Below, in pieces: positions 25,105 to 34,954 of a stretch of 64,000 bases of DNA. Position 1 is the stretch's first letter; every line of letters starts with the position of its first letter. Below the pieces are notes generated by a model. That model ran no database searches. It had not been told where the DNA came from and saw only the letters and a list, made by a program, of their open reading frames with translations. The stretch covers positions 62,001 through 126,000 of the forward strand of contig NZ_JAOQNS010000012.1 of assembly GCF_025961475.1 (NCBI RefSeq), written 5' to 3'. The DNA comes from Rhodobium gokarnense (GTDB lineage Bacteria; Pseudomonadota; Alphaproteobacteria; Rhizobiales; Rhodobiaceae). Both the position numbers and the translations under genes were made by a program.

Positions 25105-26319
25105 TCAACCGCGATGGGGATTGCTCGCACCGTGGCGCGGAAACCGCCCGAGCGCGGCCGCGATCTCGCGGAGCCGGTCGCCGGCATGGCGGAAGAACAT
25201 GGTGTAGCTTTCGCAGAAATAGTTGTGCCCCTTCTCGCCGTCTTTCGACGTGAGGATGCGGTGCTTGGGGCAGCCGCCATTGCAGGCAAAGCGGAAGTCG
25301 CAGGCGCGGCATTGGGCCGTCAGGGTGTCGCGCTTGGCGTTGCCGAAAGCCTCTGTCTTGTCCGACCACGCCAGGTCGCCGAGCGGCGCTTCCAGGATGT
25401 TGCCGAGCCTGAATTCCGGATAGACGAAGTGGTCGCAGGCGAAGAGATCGCCATTGTGCTCCATGGCAAGGGCGTTGCCGCAGGTCTCGGCAAAGACGCA
25501 CAGCAAGGCCGGGTGACCCATCCAGAGCGCGACCTGGTTCTCGAAGAACTGGACGAAGATCTTTCCGACATCCTTGCGGTGCCAGACGTCGAAGACCTCG
25601 CACAGGAACTTGCCGTAGGCGCGCGGCGTGACGCTCCACGGGCTGACGACGTTGGACGGGTCGTCATCGACCTGGGGCGCGGCGGCAAGGCCGCCCGACG
25701 GCGCGCGGCGCTCTACGATGGGGATGAACTGGATGTGCGGGGTGCCGAGGGTCTTCAGGAATTTGTAGACCTCCTTGCCCTTGATGGCGTTCTCGCGGTG
25801 GACGGTGGTGAGGATGTTGTACTCGACCCCGTGGCGCTTGAGCACCTCAAGCCCCGCCATCACCCGGTCGAAGGTGCCGCGCCCGGCCCGGTCGCGCCGG
25901 TAGCGGTCGTGGATCGGGCGCGGGCCGTCGATGCTGATGCCGACGAGGAATTTCTCGCGGGCAAGGAACGCGCCCCAGCCGTCGTCCAGAAGGATACCGT
26001 TGGTCTGGAAGGAATTGCTGATGGCGACGCCCGCCGGGCAATGGGCCTTCTGGAGCGCGACGGCGCGCGCAAAGAAGTCGACGCCGAGCATTGTCGGCTC
26101 GCCGCCCTGCCAGGCGAATGCGATCTCGCGCTGGCCGATACGCGTTCCTGCCGCGATGAGGTCGCGCACATAGCGCTCCAGCACGGCGTCCGACATGCGG
26201 AACCGCTTCTCGTCCGGATAGAGCTTTTCCTTTTCCAGGTAGTAGCAGTACGCGCAGTCGATGTTGCAGCGCGGCCCCATCGGCTTGGCCATGACATGAA
26301 AAGGATGCGGTCCGGTCAT
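25105..26319 (-). CDS. Anaerobic sulfatase-maturating radical SAM enzyme (anSME)
   Basis: A 404-residue radical SAM/SPASM protein. The 4Fe-4S site is C18NIDC22AYC25, and the C-terminal SPASM region has the Cys set CGNALAMEHNGDLFACDHFV and CRACDFRFACNGGCPKH. The family oxidises the active-site Cys or Ser of type I sulfatases to formylglycine without O2. The sulfatase at 29281, with a CTPSR motif, is the obvious client in the same - strand gene row. It is the last gene of that row, 7 bases after the TauE gene. Confidence 0.92.
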   Translation of the reverse strand: MTGPHPFHVMAKPMGPRCNIDCAYCYYLEKEKLYPDEKRFRMSDAVLERYVRDLIAAGTRIGQREIAFAWQGGEPTMLGVDFFARAVALQKAHCPAGVAISNSFQTNGILLDDGWGAFLAREKFLVGISIDGPRPIHDRYRRDRAGRGTFDRVMAGLEVLKRHGVEYNILTTVHRENAIKGKEVYKFLKTLGTPHIQFIPIVERRAPSGGLAAAPQVDDDPSNVVSPWSVTPRAYGKFLCEVFDVWHRKDVGKIFVQFFENQVALWMGHPALLCVFAETCGNALAMEHNGDLFACDHFVYPEFRLGNILEAPLGDLAWSDKTEAFGNAKRDTLTAQCRACDFRFACNGGCPKHRILTSKDGEKGHNYFCESYTMFFRHAGDRLREIAAALGRFPRHGASNPHRG

Positions 26320-26326
26320 GGGACGC

Positions 26327-27256
26327 TCAGCCTCGTGGCGTCGGCAGGGCTGAGATCGTGAACGCCTCGTGCGGCGACACGATCAGGCCGGCGGCGAAGC
26401 GGATGGCGACCGCAAGGACAAGGAGGGCAAGGAGCGCGCGCAAGTACTGTCCCTTCAGGTGGCGGCCGGCAGCGGCGCCGAACTGGCCGCCGAAGATGCC
26501 GCCGATCATCAGGCAGAAGGCGAGCACGATGTCCACGTTCCAGGACGTCGCGGCATGCAGCACCGTGGAGACCGCCAGGGTCGCCAGCACCTGAAGGAGC
26601 GCCGTGCCGATGACCACGGAGCCCGGGACCCTGAGGATATAAACGAGCGCCGGCACCAGCAGGAAGCCGCCGCCGGTGCCGAGCATCGCCGCCACGAAGC
26701 CGACGCTGAGACCGATCACCAGGACCGGCAGCACGCTGATATAGAGCTTGGAGCGCTTGAACCGCAGCCGCAACGGCAGGCCCTGGATGCGGTTGTGATG
26801 GCGCGCCAGCTTCGCATGGATGTCGGTGTCGTGCCTGTGGTTGAGCGCGGCATGCACCGCCTCGCGCAGCATCAGGATGCCGAGCGTGCCGAGGAGGACG
26901 ACATAGGAGGCGGCGATGACGAGGTCGAGCTGGCCGGCCGACCTCAGGGCATCGAAGGTCGAAACGCCGGCGATGGCACCGATGACGCCCGACAGGAAAA
27001 GATAGAGCGCCAGGTGCAGATCGATGCCGCCGCGACGCCAGTTGGCGAGGGCGCCCGGCGTCGAGGCGGCGACGATCTGGGCGCTGACCGAGCCGACCGC
27101 GACCGGCGCGGGAATCCCGGAAAAGACCAGGAGCGGCGTCAGCAGGAAGCCGCCGCCGACGCCGAACAGGCGCGACAGGAACCCGACCGACGCGCCGAGG
27201 GCGGCCAGATAGAAGACGTTGAACGAGAGGTCCGCGATGGGAAGGTAGATCTGCAC
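26327..27256 (-). CDS. TauE/SafE-family anion exporter
   Basis: A 309-residue membrane protein with about eight hydrophobic segments and the family halves GVGGGFLLTPLLVFSGIP and GTGGGFLLVPALVY. Members export sulfite, sulfate or sulfonates. The GTG start at 27256 has an AGGGACAGG-like site. Its place between the sulfatase-operon genes and the sulfatase-maturing enzyme suggests it removes the sulfate set free in the cytoplasm. Confidence 0.88.
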   Translation of the reverse strand: MQIYLPIADLSFNVFYLAALGASVGFLSRLFGVGGGFLLTPLLVFSGIPAPVAVGSVSAQIVAASTPGALANWRRGGIDLHLALYLFLSGVIGAIAGVSTFDALRSAGQLDLVIAASYVVLLGTLGILMLREAVHAALNHRHDTDIHAKLARHHNRIQGLPLRLRFKRSKLYISVLPVLVIGLSVGFVAAMLGTGGGFLLVPALVYILRVPGSVVIGTALLQVLATLAVSTVLHAATSWNVDIVLAFCLMIGGIFGGQFGAAAGRHLKGQYLRALLALLVLAVAIRFAAGLIVSPHEAFTISALPTPRG

Positions 27257-27275
27257 GGTCGACGCCTGTCCCTGC

Positions 27276-27372
27276 TAGAGCATTTCACGCGATTGTGGAA
27301 TCGCCTGAAACGCTCTAACCTTTTGTTTTTACGCGTATTCTTATCCGAAAACCGGTCCTCCACTTTTCGCTG
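27276..27372. repeat. Extragenic palindromic element of Rhizobiales type
   Basis: The arms TAGAGCATTTCACGCGATT (27276-27294) and AATCGCCTGAAACGCTCTA (27299-27317) pair over 19 bases with two mismatches. The following CCTTTTGTTTTTACGC and CCGAAAACCGG stretches to about 27372 match an element I know from many Rhizobiales genomes. Read along the - strand genes there is no T run after the hairpin, so it is not their terminator. A half-site is built into the ATPase gene end at 28246-28260. Confidence 0.7.
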
Positions 27373-27427
27373 TCGCAGACCTGTGGTTCGGGAATACGCT
27401 CCAGGGCGCGGACGCCCCGGCGCCGCC

Positions 27428-28201
27428 TCAGCTCATCCACTGCCCGCCATCGACGTTGAAGCACTGGGAGACGATGTAGTCGGCCTCGCTGGTGGCGAGG
27501 AAGATCGCCATGCCGGTGAGGTCCTCGGCCTTGCCCATGCGGCCGTAGGGAACACCGAGGCCGACCTCTTTCTTCTTTTCGCCGGGCTCCTTGTGCTCAA
27601 GCTTGGCGAAGAAGCCGTCGACCCCGTCCCAGTGCTCGCCATCGACGACGCCCGGCGCGATGGCGTTGACGTTGATGCCGTATTTGATGAGGTCGAGGCC
27701 GGCCGACTGGGTGAACGAGATCATCGCCGCCTTGGTCGCGCAATAGACCGCAACCAGCGCCTCGCCGCGGCGCCCGGCCTGGCTTGCCATGTTGATGATC
27801 TTGCCGCCGCCGCCGCGCGCGATCATGTGCTTGGCGACTGCCTGCAGGGTGAAGACCGCGCCGGTGAAGTTGACGGCGAAGACCTTGTCGTAGTCCTCGC
27901 GGGTGATCTCCACGATCGGCGCGGCAGTGAAGAGCGCCGCATTGTTGATCAGGATGTCGATGCGGCCGAGCTTTTCGACCGCCTCGGCGACGCCGGCATC
28001 GATGCTTTCCTGCTTCGTCACGTCCATGTCGATGGCGATGGCCGCCTCACCGATTTCGGCGGCAGCTTCCCGCGCCCTGGCGATGTTGATGTCGGCGATC
28101 GCGACCCTTGCGCCTTCGCGGACATAGGCCTTTGCATAGGCAAACCCGATGCCGCGGGCGGCTCCGGTGATCAGCGCTGTCTTTCCATCCAAACGTTTCA
28201 T
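27428..28201 (-). CDS. polS: Sorbitol/polyol dehydrogenase (SDR, SmoS/PolS type)
   Basis: A 257-residue classical short-chain dehydrogenase with TGAARGIG (NAD site), NNAALF, and catalytic S140, Y153 and K157 (YCATK). Long stretches (INMASQAGRRGEALV, GVVDGEHWDGVD, VPYGRMG and the C-terminal VDGGQWMS) recall the Rhodobacter sphaeroides sorbitol dehydrogenase. It would oxidise a hexitol such as sorbitol or galactitol to a ketose. In Rhodobacter this gene also lies next to a polyol ABC importer, as here. Confidence 0.88.
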   Translation of the reverse strand: MKRLDGKTALITGAARGIGFAYAKAYVREGARVAIADINIARAREAAAEIGEAAIAIDMDVTKQESIDAGVAEAVEKLGRIDILINNAALFTAAPIVEITREDYDKVFAVNFTGAVFTLQAVAKHMIARGGGGKIINMASQAGRRGEALVAVYCATKAAMISFTQSAGLDLIKYGINVNAIAPGVVDGEHWDGVDGFFAKLEHKEPGEKKKEVGLGVPYGRMGKAEDLTGMAIFLATSEADYIVSQCFNVDGGQWMS

Positions 28202-28245
28202 GTCGATCGGTCCTCGATTTCCGGCCGGACGGCTTTCGTCCCGGC

Positions 28246-29256
<1,011 letters not shown>

Positions 29257-29280
29257 GGGTCGTGCCGCTCCCTCCGGCGC

Positions 29281-30741
29281 TCAGTAGTCGGCGATCCGTT
29301 CCGGGCCGGCGCCGGAGACCATCATCATTGCCGAGAAGTGCTTCAGCACGAGATCGGCCCTGAGTGTCGCATGGTCCGGGTCGTCCCAGAGATCGTTCAG
29401 TTCGTCCGGGTCGATGTCCAGATCGAACAATTCGCCGGTGCCCTGGTCGTGATAGATCGCGATCTTGTAGCGCCCGTCAAAATACATGCTGCCGCGCGAG
29501 CCGACGAAGCCGGGGCTGCGCAGGGCGTCATAGTATTCGCTGAGGACGAAATCCTTGTGATGCGCCGCATCCGTCGCGCCCGTCAGAAGCGGCCAGAGCG
29601 ACAGGCCCTGGTTTTGCGCCGGGGGCGTGAGGCTCGCCGCCTCGCAGAGCGTTGCCGGCAGGTCGACCAGTTCGACCAGCGCATCGGAGCGCAGGCCCTC
29701 GCGCACCCGGCCCGGCATCGAGGCGATCATCGGCACATGGACAAGGCCCTCGTAGAAGCGGCAGCCCTTGTAGAGCAGGCCGTGGTCGCCGAGCATCTCG
29801 CCATGGTCCGACATGAAGAGGATCAGGGTATCCTTGCGCTGGCCGGTCTCGTCGAGCCAGGCGACCAGCCTGCCGACCATGTCGTCGATCTGGGCGACCA
29901 TCGCCGCATAGGCGGCGCGGATGCGGCCGACGTCGTAATGGTCCGGCGGCGTATCGTGGCTGATCTTTCCTGCCGGCTCGACCGGGGCAAGGGTCGGGTC
30001 GACCGGACGCTGGGTCTGCTGGTCGACGCCGGAAAGCTTCTTGTGGTGCTCCAGATCCGACGGCGCGAAGATCGGCGGCGGCATCTCCGCCGGATCGAAG
30101 CGGTCGTACCACTCCTTCGGCGGATCGAAGGGCGGATGGGGGTCGTAGAGATTGATCGACAGCAGCCAGGGTCGGTCGTCGGCGGCGCGGTTCATAAAGC
30201 CGAGTGCCCGGTCCAGCGCCCAGGCGACCTGGCTGTGCTCCGCGTCCACCGGATGGCTGACGATGTCGTTCGACGGCGTGTAGGCCTTGCGGATATCGAC
30301 GCCGCGCTCTTCAAGCCAGTCCTGGTAGTCGTGCCCGTCGGGCCAGTCGGGCCCGGGGTGCTGTGACCAGTAGAATTCGTCGTAGCCGTCTTCGGGCGGG
30401 CGCTGCTCGATCATGTCCTGTGCGGCGGACAGGTGCAGCTTGCCGATCAGGCCGGTGCGGTAGCCGGCCTCCTGGAACACCCGGGGCACCAGCTTCAGGT
30501 GGGACGGAAACCCGACATTGCCGTTGCGCTGGACCTGGTGGGCGATCGGATACATGCCGGTCAGGAACGAGGCGCGCGAGGGCGTGCAGATCGGGCTCTG
30601 GGTATAGGCGCGGGTGAAGGCGACGCCCTCGTCGGCCAGCCGATCGAGATGCGGCGTCCTGGCGCCGGCAAATCCGAGGCCTGAGAGCGTGTCCCAGCGC
30701 TGTTGATCGGTGCAGATCCACAGGATGTTCGGGCGGGTCAT
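29281..30741 (-). CDS. Cytoplasmic type I sulfatase (Cys-type)
   Basis: A 486-residue alkaline-phosphatase-superfamily sulfatase. The modification motif is C52-TPSR in SPICTPSRASFLTG, and metal-site residues appear in ICTDQQRWD and MSDHGEMLGDHG. No signal peptide is present, so the sulfate ester must be taken up first. I start at 30741 (MTRPNILW), with AGGAC upstream; another ATG at 30759 lacks a site. The gene lies between the importer's receptor and ATPase genes, which makes the imported compound its likely substrate. Choline-sulfatase-like enzymes are the nearest alternative. Confidence 0.88.
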   Translation of the reverse strand: MTRPNILWICTDQQRWDTLSGLGFAGARTPHLDRLADEGVAFTRAYTQSPICTPSRASFLTGMYPIAHQVQRNGNVGFPSHLKLVPRVFQEAGYRTGLIGKLHLSAAQDMIEQRPPEDGYDEFYWSQHPGPDWPDGHDYQDWLEERGVDIRKAYTPSNDIVSHPVDAEHSQVAWALDRALGFMNRAADDRPWLLSINLYDPHPPFDPPKEWYDRFDPAEMPPPIFAPSDLEHHKKLSGVDQQTQRPVDPTLAPVEPAGKISHDTPPDHYDVGRIRAAYAAMVAQIDDMVGRLVAWLDETGQRKDTLILFMSDHGEMLGDHGLLYKGCRFYEGLVHVPMIASMPGRVREGLRSDALVELVDLPATLCEAASLTPPAQNQGLSLWPLLTGATDAAHHKDFVLSEYYDALRSPGFVGSRGSMYFDGRYKIAIYHDQGTGELFDLDIDPDELNDLWDDPDHATLRADLVLKHFSAMMMVSGAGPERIADY

Positions 30742-30814
30742 GTCAATTCGGTCCTGCATGCCCCGGTGCTGCCGGGGTCATTCTCCCGGCCGGGCCGGGT
30801 TGGAAGAAGAAGAG

Positions 30815-30849
30815 GGAAGCGGCAGTGTGGGAGGAGCACCGCCGCTTCC
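30815..30849 (-). other. Stem-loop between binding protein and sulfatase genes
   Basis: On the - strand, GGAAGCGGC at 30849-30841 pairs with GCCGCTTCC at 30823-30815, with inner GTG/CAC pairing. The structure lies 16 bases after the receptor stop and is followed by a pyrimidine-rich but not T-only stretch. It probably stabilises receptor mRNA or attenuates read-through. Confidence 0.6.
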
Positions 30850-30865
30850 AGTTGGGCATCGGGTC

Positions 30866-32194
30866 TTATTTCAGATAGCCGGCCCGCTTCAGCAGCTTCT
30901 CGACATCCGCCTGGGCATCGTCGAGGGCTTCCTTGGCGGTCTTGTCGCCGGTGACGACCTGCTGCAGCGCAAGGCCAACGCGGTCGCCCATTTCCCGGAA
31001 TTCCGGGATCGGGAGGCGATAGTTGGGATCGCCAAGTTCGAGGGTCTTGGCATAGGCCTCGGTGAAGGACATGCCGTAGCCGAAGTCATAGCCATGGGCC
31101 TTGACGAACGCCGGATCGGACCAGACCGAACTGCGGGTCACCGCCAGGAAGGTCGAGTTCGCGGCGATATCGAGCACGGTGTCTCGCGACGTCACCCAGA
31201 GCACGAAGGCCTTGGCGGCATCGACGTTGCGGGATGCCGCGCCGACCGCGTAGCCCTGTGCGGTGAAGGGCGCGAAATGACCGGCCGAGCCGCCCGGGGG
31301 AGGCGCAAAGCCGACCTTGCCGACGACCTTGGAAAGCTCCGGATCGAGGATGCGGCCGGCAAGCGGGGCGCCTTCCACGACCATCGGCACGTTGCCCTGC
31401 TGCATGGCGACGACGACGTCGTCATAGCCGGCCGAGACCGAGCCGGGGATGCCGTGATTGTTGAGAAGCTCGGCATAGAGCTCCGCCGCCTTGATGGCCG
31501 CCGGGGAGTTGACGGTCGGCGTCATGTCGTCGGGGAAGTCTTTGACCCAGGTCCCGCCTTCGCCGAGCATGATCTGGGTCCAGTACCAGATGTTTTCCGA
31601 GGTCGACGGCTTGCCGCGAAGGGCCGTGCACGGGGCGACGCCCTTGTCCTTCAGCGCGCCGCAAAGGGTCAGCATGTCTTCCCAGGTCTCGGGAGGTGCG
31701 GTGAGGCCTGCCTCCTCGATCATCGGGCCGTTCCAGTAATAGAGCTGGGTGGCGGCGAAATAGGGAATGCCCATCACCTTGCCGTCATAGGTGAAGGCCT
31801 TGATGGTCGAGGGAATGAAGTCGTCGACGTCGAACTTTTCCGACGCGATGGCGTCGTCGAGCGGGCTCAGCCGGCCGGCCGCGGCGAAGCGCGAAACGTC
31901 GGAGGCCTCCAGGAAGAACACGTCATAGGCCGGCGAGCCGGTCGACAGTTCCACGGCGATCTTCTGGACCGCCTGGCCGAAGGCATAGAGGTCGTATTCG
32001 ACGTTGGCGCCGGTCGCCTCCTCGAATGCGGAGACCCGCTTCTGGACTTCGGTGTCCCAGGGCTGCTGGGTGGAGAGCACGCGGATCGTCACGCCGTCAT
32101 AGGGCTTGTCCTGTGCGCTTGCGGTACCGAGCCCGAGCGTCATGATACCGGCTGCCGCAAGGGCGGCGATCTTGCTGAGGTTTTTTCGTTGCAT
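30866..32194 (-). CDS. Polyol/sugar ABC importer binding protein (SmoE-like)
   Basis: A 442-residue periplasmic receptor of the carbohydrate family, with a Sec signal (MQRKNLSKIAALAAAGIMTLG...ASAQ) and GAGGAGGAGG before the ATG. The mature part begins with ITVR-like VTIRVLST and contains GSPAYDVFFLEASDV, as in carbohydrate receptors. It would capture a polyol or sulfated polyol. It is the third gene of the operon, after the two permeases. Confidence 0.92.
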   Translation of the reverse strand: MQRKNLSKIAALAAAGIMTLGLGTASAQDKPYDGVTIRVLSTQQPWDTEVQKRVSAFEEATGANVEYDLYAFGQAVQKIAVELSTGSPAYDVFFLEASDVSRFAAAGRLSPLDDAIASEKFDVDDFIPSTIKAFTYDGKVMGIPYFAATQLYYWNGPMIEEAGLTAPPETWEDMLTLCGALKDKGVAPCTALRGKPSTSENIWYWTQIMLGEGGTWVKDFPDDMTPTVNSPAAIKAAELYAELLNNHGIPGSVSAGYDDVVVAMQQGNVPMVVEGAPLAGRILDPELSKVVGKVGFAPPPGGSAGHFAPFTAQGYAVGAASRNVDAAKAFVLWVTSRDTVLDIAANSTFLAVTRSSVWSDPAFVKAHGYDFGYGMSFTEAYAKTLELGDPNYRLPIPEFREMGDRVGLALQQVVTGDKTAKEALDDAQADVEKLLKRAGYLK

Positions 32195-32240
32195 CGTTTT
32201 CCTCCTCCTCAGTTGGTTGGACGTTTGCTGGGGTAGTGCC

Positions 32241-33056
32241 TTAGCCCTTCACGCCTCCTGCGGCGGTCTGGACGAAGTATTTGCGGATGCCGATGGCGAA
32301 GATCGCGACCGGCAACAGGATGAGGATGCCGGCGGCGGCGATCTTGCCCCACTCGGTGCCCTCGTAACCCATGTAGTTGAGGATCGCGATCGCGGCGGTC
32401 TTGGCCTCAAAGCGCGTCATCGTCAGGGCGAACAGGAACTCGTTCCAGGAAAAGATGAAGACCAGGATGGCCGCGCTCGCGATCCCCGGCGCCGCCATCG
32501 GGATGGCGACCTTGGTGAAGGCCTGGAACCGGGTCGCGCCGTCGACGCGCGCCGCCTCCTCGATCTCATAAGGAATGCCGTCGAAGAAGGAGATCAGGAT
32601 CCAGATCGCCAGCGGCGCGGTGAAGACCGTGTTGATGAGAACGAGGCCGACGCGCGTGTCGATCAGGCCGACCTCGTTGAAGACCATGAAATAGGGGATC
32701 ACGTAGATCATCCCCGGCGCGGCGCGCACCAGGAGCACCCAGGACAGCAGCGGGATCTTCGCCGGCGAGCGTAGCCGCGACAGCCCGTAGGCCGCCGGCA
32801 GGGCGAGCAGCATGGAAAAGACCACGGTGAGCGAGGAGATGATGACCGAGTTCAGGAACGAGCCCATGAAGCGCCGGTCGGTCAGCACCTCGCGGTAGTT
32901 CTCCAGGGTGAAATCGCCGATCAGGATCGGCGGCTTGGCGAAGATGTCGAGCTGGCCCTTGAACGAGGTCGACAGCAGCCAGACGACCGGCGCCACGAGG
33001 AAGACGATGAAGATCGTCGCGACGACATAGGCAAAGAGCTTCTCGCCGGGCTTCAT
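32241..33056 (-). CDS. Polyol/sugar ABC importer permease (SmoG/MalG-like)
   Basis: A 271-residue membrane protein with about six spans and the EAA loop EIEEAARVDGATRFQAFTKV. It starts MKPGEKLFAYV in an ATGA overlap with the first permease; a longer frame upstream duplicates that gene out of frame. It forms the channel with the permease at 33053. Confidence 0.92.
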   Translation of the reverse strand: MKPGEKLFAYVVATIFIVFLVAPVVWLLSTSFKGQLDIFAKPPILIGDFTLENYREVLTDRRFMGSFLNSVIISSLTVVFSMLLALPAAYGLSRLRSPAKIPLLSWVLLVRAAPGMIYVIPYFMVFNEVGLIDTRVGLVLINTVFTAPLAIWILISFFDGIPYEIEEAARVDGATRFQAFTKVAIPMAAPGIASAAILVFIFSWNEFLFALTMTRFEAKTAAIAILNYMGYEGTEWGKIAAAGILILLPVAIFAIGIRKYFVQTAAGGVKG

Positions 33057-33940
33057 GACCGCGCCTCCCGCCCTTCGCGCCGGGCAATGTTGATGAGGAA
33101 CGGCGCTGTCGCGCCCATCATGGCGACGAAAAAGAAGAAGATAATCGTCGCGGCGTAGTCGACCCGCAGGTACTCGAAGCCGTTGACATAGGCGTAGTAG
33201 TTGATCGGCTCGGTCGAGCCGGCCGGGCCGCCGCCGGTCAGGACGAAGATGATCGGAAAGATCGCGAGCGCCTCCAGGATGCGGAAGACGGTGACCGTGA
33301 CGACCACCGGCAGCATCTCCGGAATGGAAATGTACCAGTGGCGCTGGAACCAGTTGGCGCCGTCGATGCGCGCCGCCTCGTATTGCTCTTCGCCGATGGA
33401 TTCCAGCGCCGACAGCATCAGGAGCGCGACGAAGGGCGTGCCGACCCATACCGAGGTGGCGATGACGACGGCAAGCGCGCTCGACGGCATCGACAGCAGA
33501 TCGAGGCTGAGGTTCATGCCGAAAAGGCTGGCGCCGTAGGTGAGGCCGCCCGCGCCCGGGACGATGAACAGCTTCCAGACGAGGCCGGAGACGGCGGGCG
33601 GGATGACGGCCGGCAGCAGGAAGGCGATGCGCATCCAGCCCATGCCCGGCAGCTTTTCCTTCAGGATCATCGCCAGCAGGAGCCCGATGACGATCTGCAG
33701 TGCCACGGGAATGAAGATCAGCTCGACCGTAACGACCAGGGAGTTGAGGAAACGGTCGTCGGTGAAGAGCTCGAAATAGTTCTCCAGCCCGATGAAAACC
33801 GGACCGGCCGTCGATGTCAGCTTGATATAGAACAAACTGATACCGAACGTAATCAAAATGGGAAGGACGGTGATGGCGACCAGCGTCAGAAAGGTCGGCA
33901 GAATCAGCGTCATTAGGCCTTTATTGGCCGGATTTTTCAT
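33053..33940 (-). CDS. Polyol/sugar ABC importer permease (SmoF/MalF-like)
   Basis: A 295-residue membrane protein with about six spans and the coupling loop EQYEAARIDGANWFQRHWYI. AAGGGAGGAAAA precedes the ATG at 33940. It is the first gene of the - strand operon that runs to 25105, and faces a LysR regulator across 96 bases. Confidence 0.92.
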   Translation of the reverse strand: MKNPANKGLMTLILPTFLTLVAITVLPILITFGISLFYIKLTSTAGPVFIGLENYFELFTDDRFLNSLVVTVELIFIPVALQIVIGLLLAMILKEKLPGMGWMRIAFLLPAVIPPAVSGLVWKLFIVPGAGGLTYGASLFGMNLSLDLLSMPSSALAVVIATSVWVGTPFVALLMLSALESIGEEQYEAARIDGANWFQRHWYISIPEMLPVVVTVTVFRILEALAIFPIIFVLTGGGPAGSTEPINYYAYVNGFEYLRVDYAATIIFFFFVAMMGATAPFLINIARREGREARS

Positions 33941-34000
33941 TATTTTCCTCCCTTAGCTCCGGTTTGTGACGCAAGTGCGACCATTGCGCAAATATCAATC

Positions 34001-34017
34001 TTCGATAATATATCGAA
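34001..34017. promoter_or_regulatory. LysR-type operator in the divergent promoter
   Basis: TTCGAT-AATAT-ATCGAA is a perfect inverted repeat that fits the T-N11-A pattern of LysR regulators. It lies 20 bases before the regulator start and about 60 bases before the first permease gene, where it could control both. Confidence 0.6.
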
Positions 34018-34036
34018 AAAGCTGATAACCGAGGCC

Positions 34037-34912
34037 ATGGAAGACTACATCCGTTTTCTCGCCGTCGCCGAGCACCGCTCGATCTCGCGCGCGGCCGAAG
34101 CCCTGCACGTCTCGCAGCCGGCGCTGTCGCGCACCATCAGCCTGATGGAAGAGGATCTGGGGACGCGGCTTTTCGTGCGCACGCGCCAGGGCGTGCAGCT
34201 CTCCGAAGCCGGCAAGACGCTCTATCTTTACGCCAGCCGCGCGGTCCGGGCGATCAACAATGCGCGCGAGGAGATCGACTATTCCCTGCGCCAGACGGAC
34301 CTCGTCCTCAGGATCTGTTGCGGCGACAGCTGGGGGTTCGGCATCCTGCCGCCGATCGTGCAGCGGTTCTCCGAGGACCATCCGGACGTCTTCCTCCAGG
34401 TCGACATTCTCGACCACGAAAGCCGCATCCAGGGCCTTGAGACGCGCAGCCACGCGATCGCCTTCGGGGTGATCTCCCCGGAGGTGCTGGCAACCCGCGC
34501 CTATGATTTCGAGCCGCTAATCAAAGCGCCCTACGACGTCTATTGCGACGAGACCCATCCGTTGCTGGCGAAGTCCGAGGTGACGGCCTCGGACCTGCTG
34601 TCATTCCACTGGATCAATCACAAGTTCGAGTACGATTACGACCCCTCGTCGGCGCTGAAGACCAAGCGGCATTTCGCGCTTCGCACCAACGCGATCCTGC
34701 ACGCCATCGGCGCCATGCGCGGATCGAAGTACCTGTTGTCCACGGCCAAGACGCTGAAGGGCCATTTCGCGCGGGCCGGCATCGTCCCGCTGATCGAGGA
34801 TCCGGAAAGCCCGGTGTTCGTTTCCGGCGCGATCACGGCGCGCAATGCGCACCTGCGCTCCACTGCCCGCGAATTCCTGTCCTATGTCCGCACCACGATC
34901 GCGAGCGGCTGA
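34037..34912 (+). CDS. LysR-family regulator of the sulfatase/polyol operon
   Basis: A 291-residue regulator with an N-terminal winged helix (RSISRAAEALHVSQPALSR) and LysR effector domain. It is divergent from the permease gene at 33940, with a LysR-type palindrome between them, and so likely activates the importer/sulfatase genes in response to the imported ester or its product. Confidence 0.92.
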   Translation: MEDYIRFLAVAEHRSISRAAEALHVSQPALSRTISLMEEDLGTRLFVRTRQGVQLSEAGKTLYLYASRAVRAINNAREEIDYSLRQTDLVLRICCGDSWGFGILPPIVQRFSEDHPDVFLQVDILDHESRIQGLETRSHAIAFGVISPEVLATRAYDFEPLIKAPYDVYCDETHPLLAKSEVTASDLLSFHWINHKFEYDYDPSSALKTKRHFALRTNAILHAIGAMRGSKYLLSTAKTLKGHFARAGIVPLIEDPESPVFVSGAITARNAHLRSTAREFLSYVRTTIASG

Positions 34913-34931
34913 GCATCAGTGCACAACGGGG

Positions 34932-34948
34932 TCGGTTGATCCGACCGC
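34932..34948. terminator. Small hairpin between convergent genes
   Basis: GGTCGG-TTGAT-CCGACC lies in the 42-base gap between the LysR gene end and the convergent dehydratase gene end. No T run follows on either strand, so termination is only suggested by position. Confidence 0.3.
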
Positions 34949-34954
34949 CCTGCC

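Noticed and set aside
27276-27317. Hairpin as terminator of the sulfatase operon
   Set aside because: The T-rich stretch follows the hairpin on the + strand, while the genes run on -. The sequence matches an extragenic repeat family instead.
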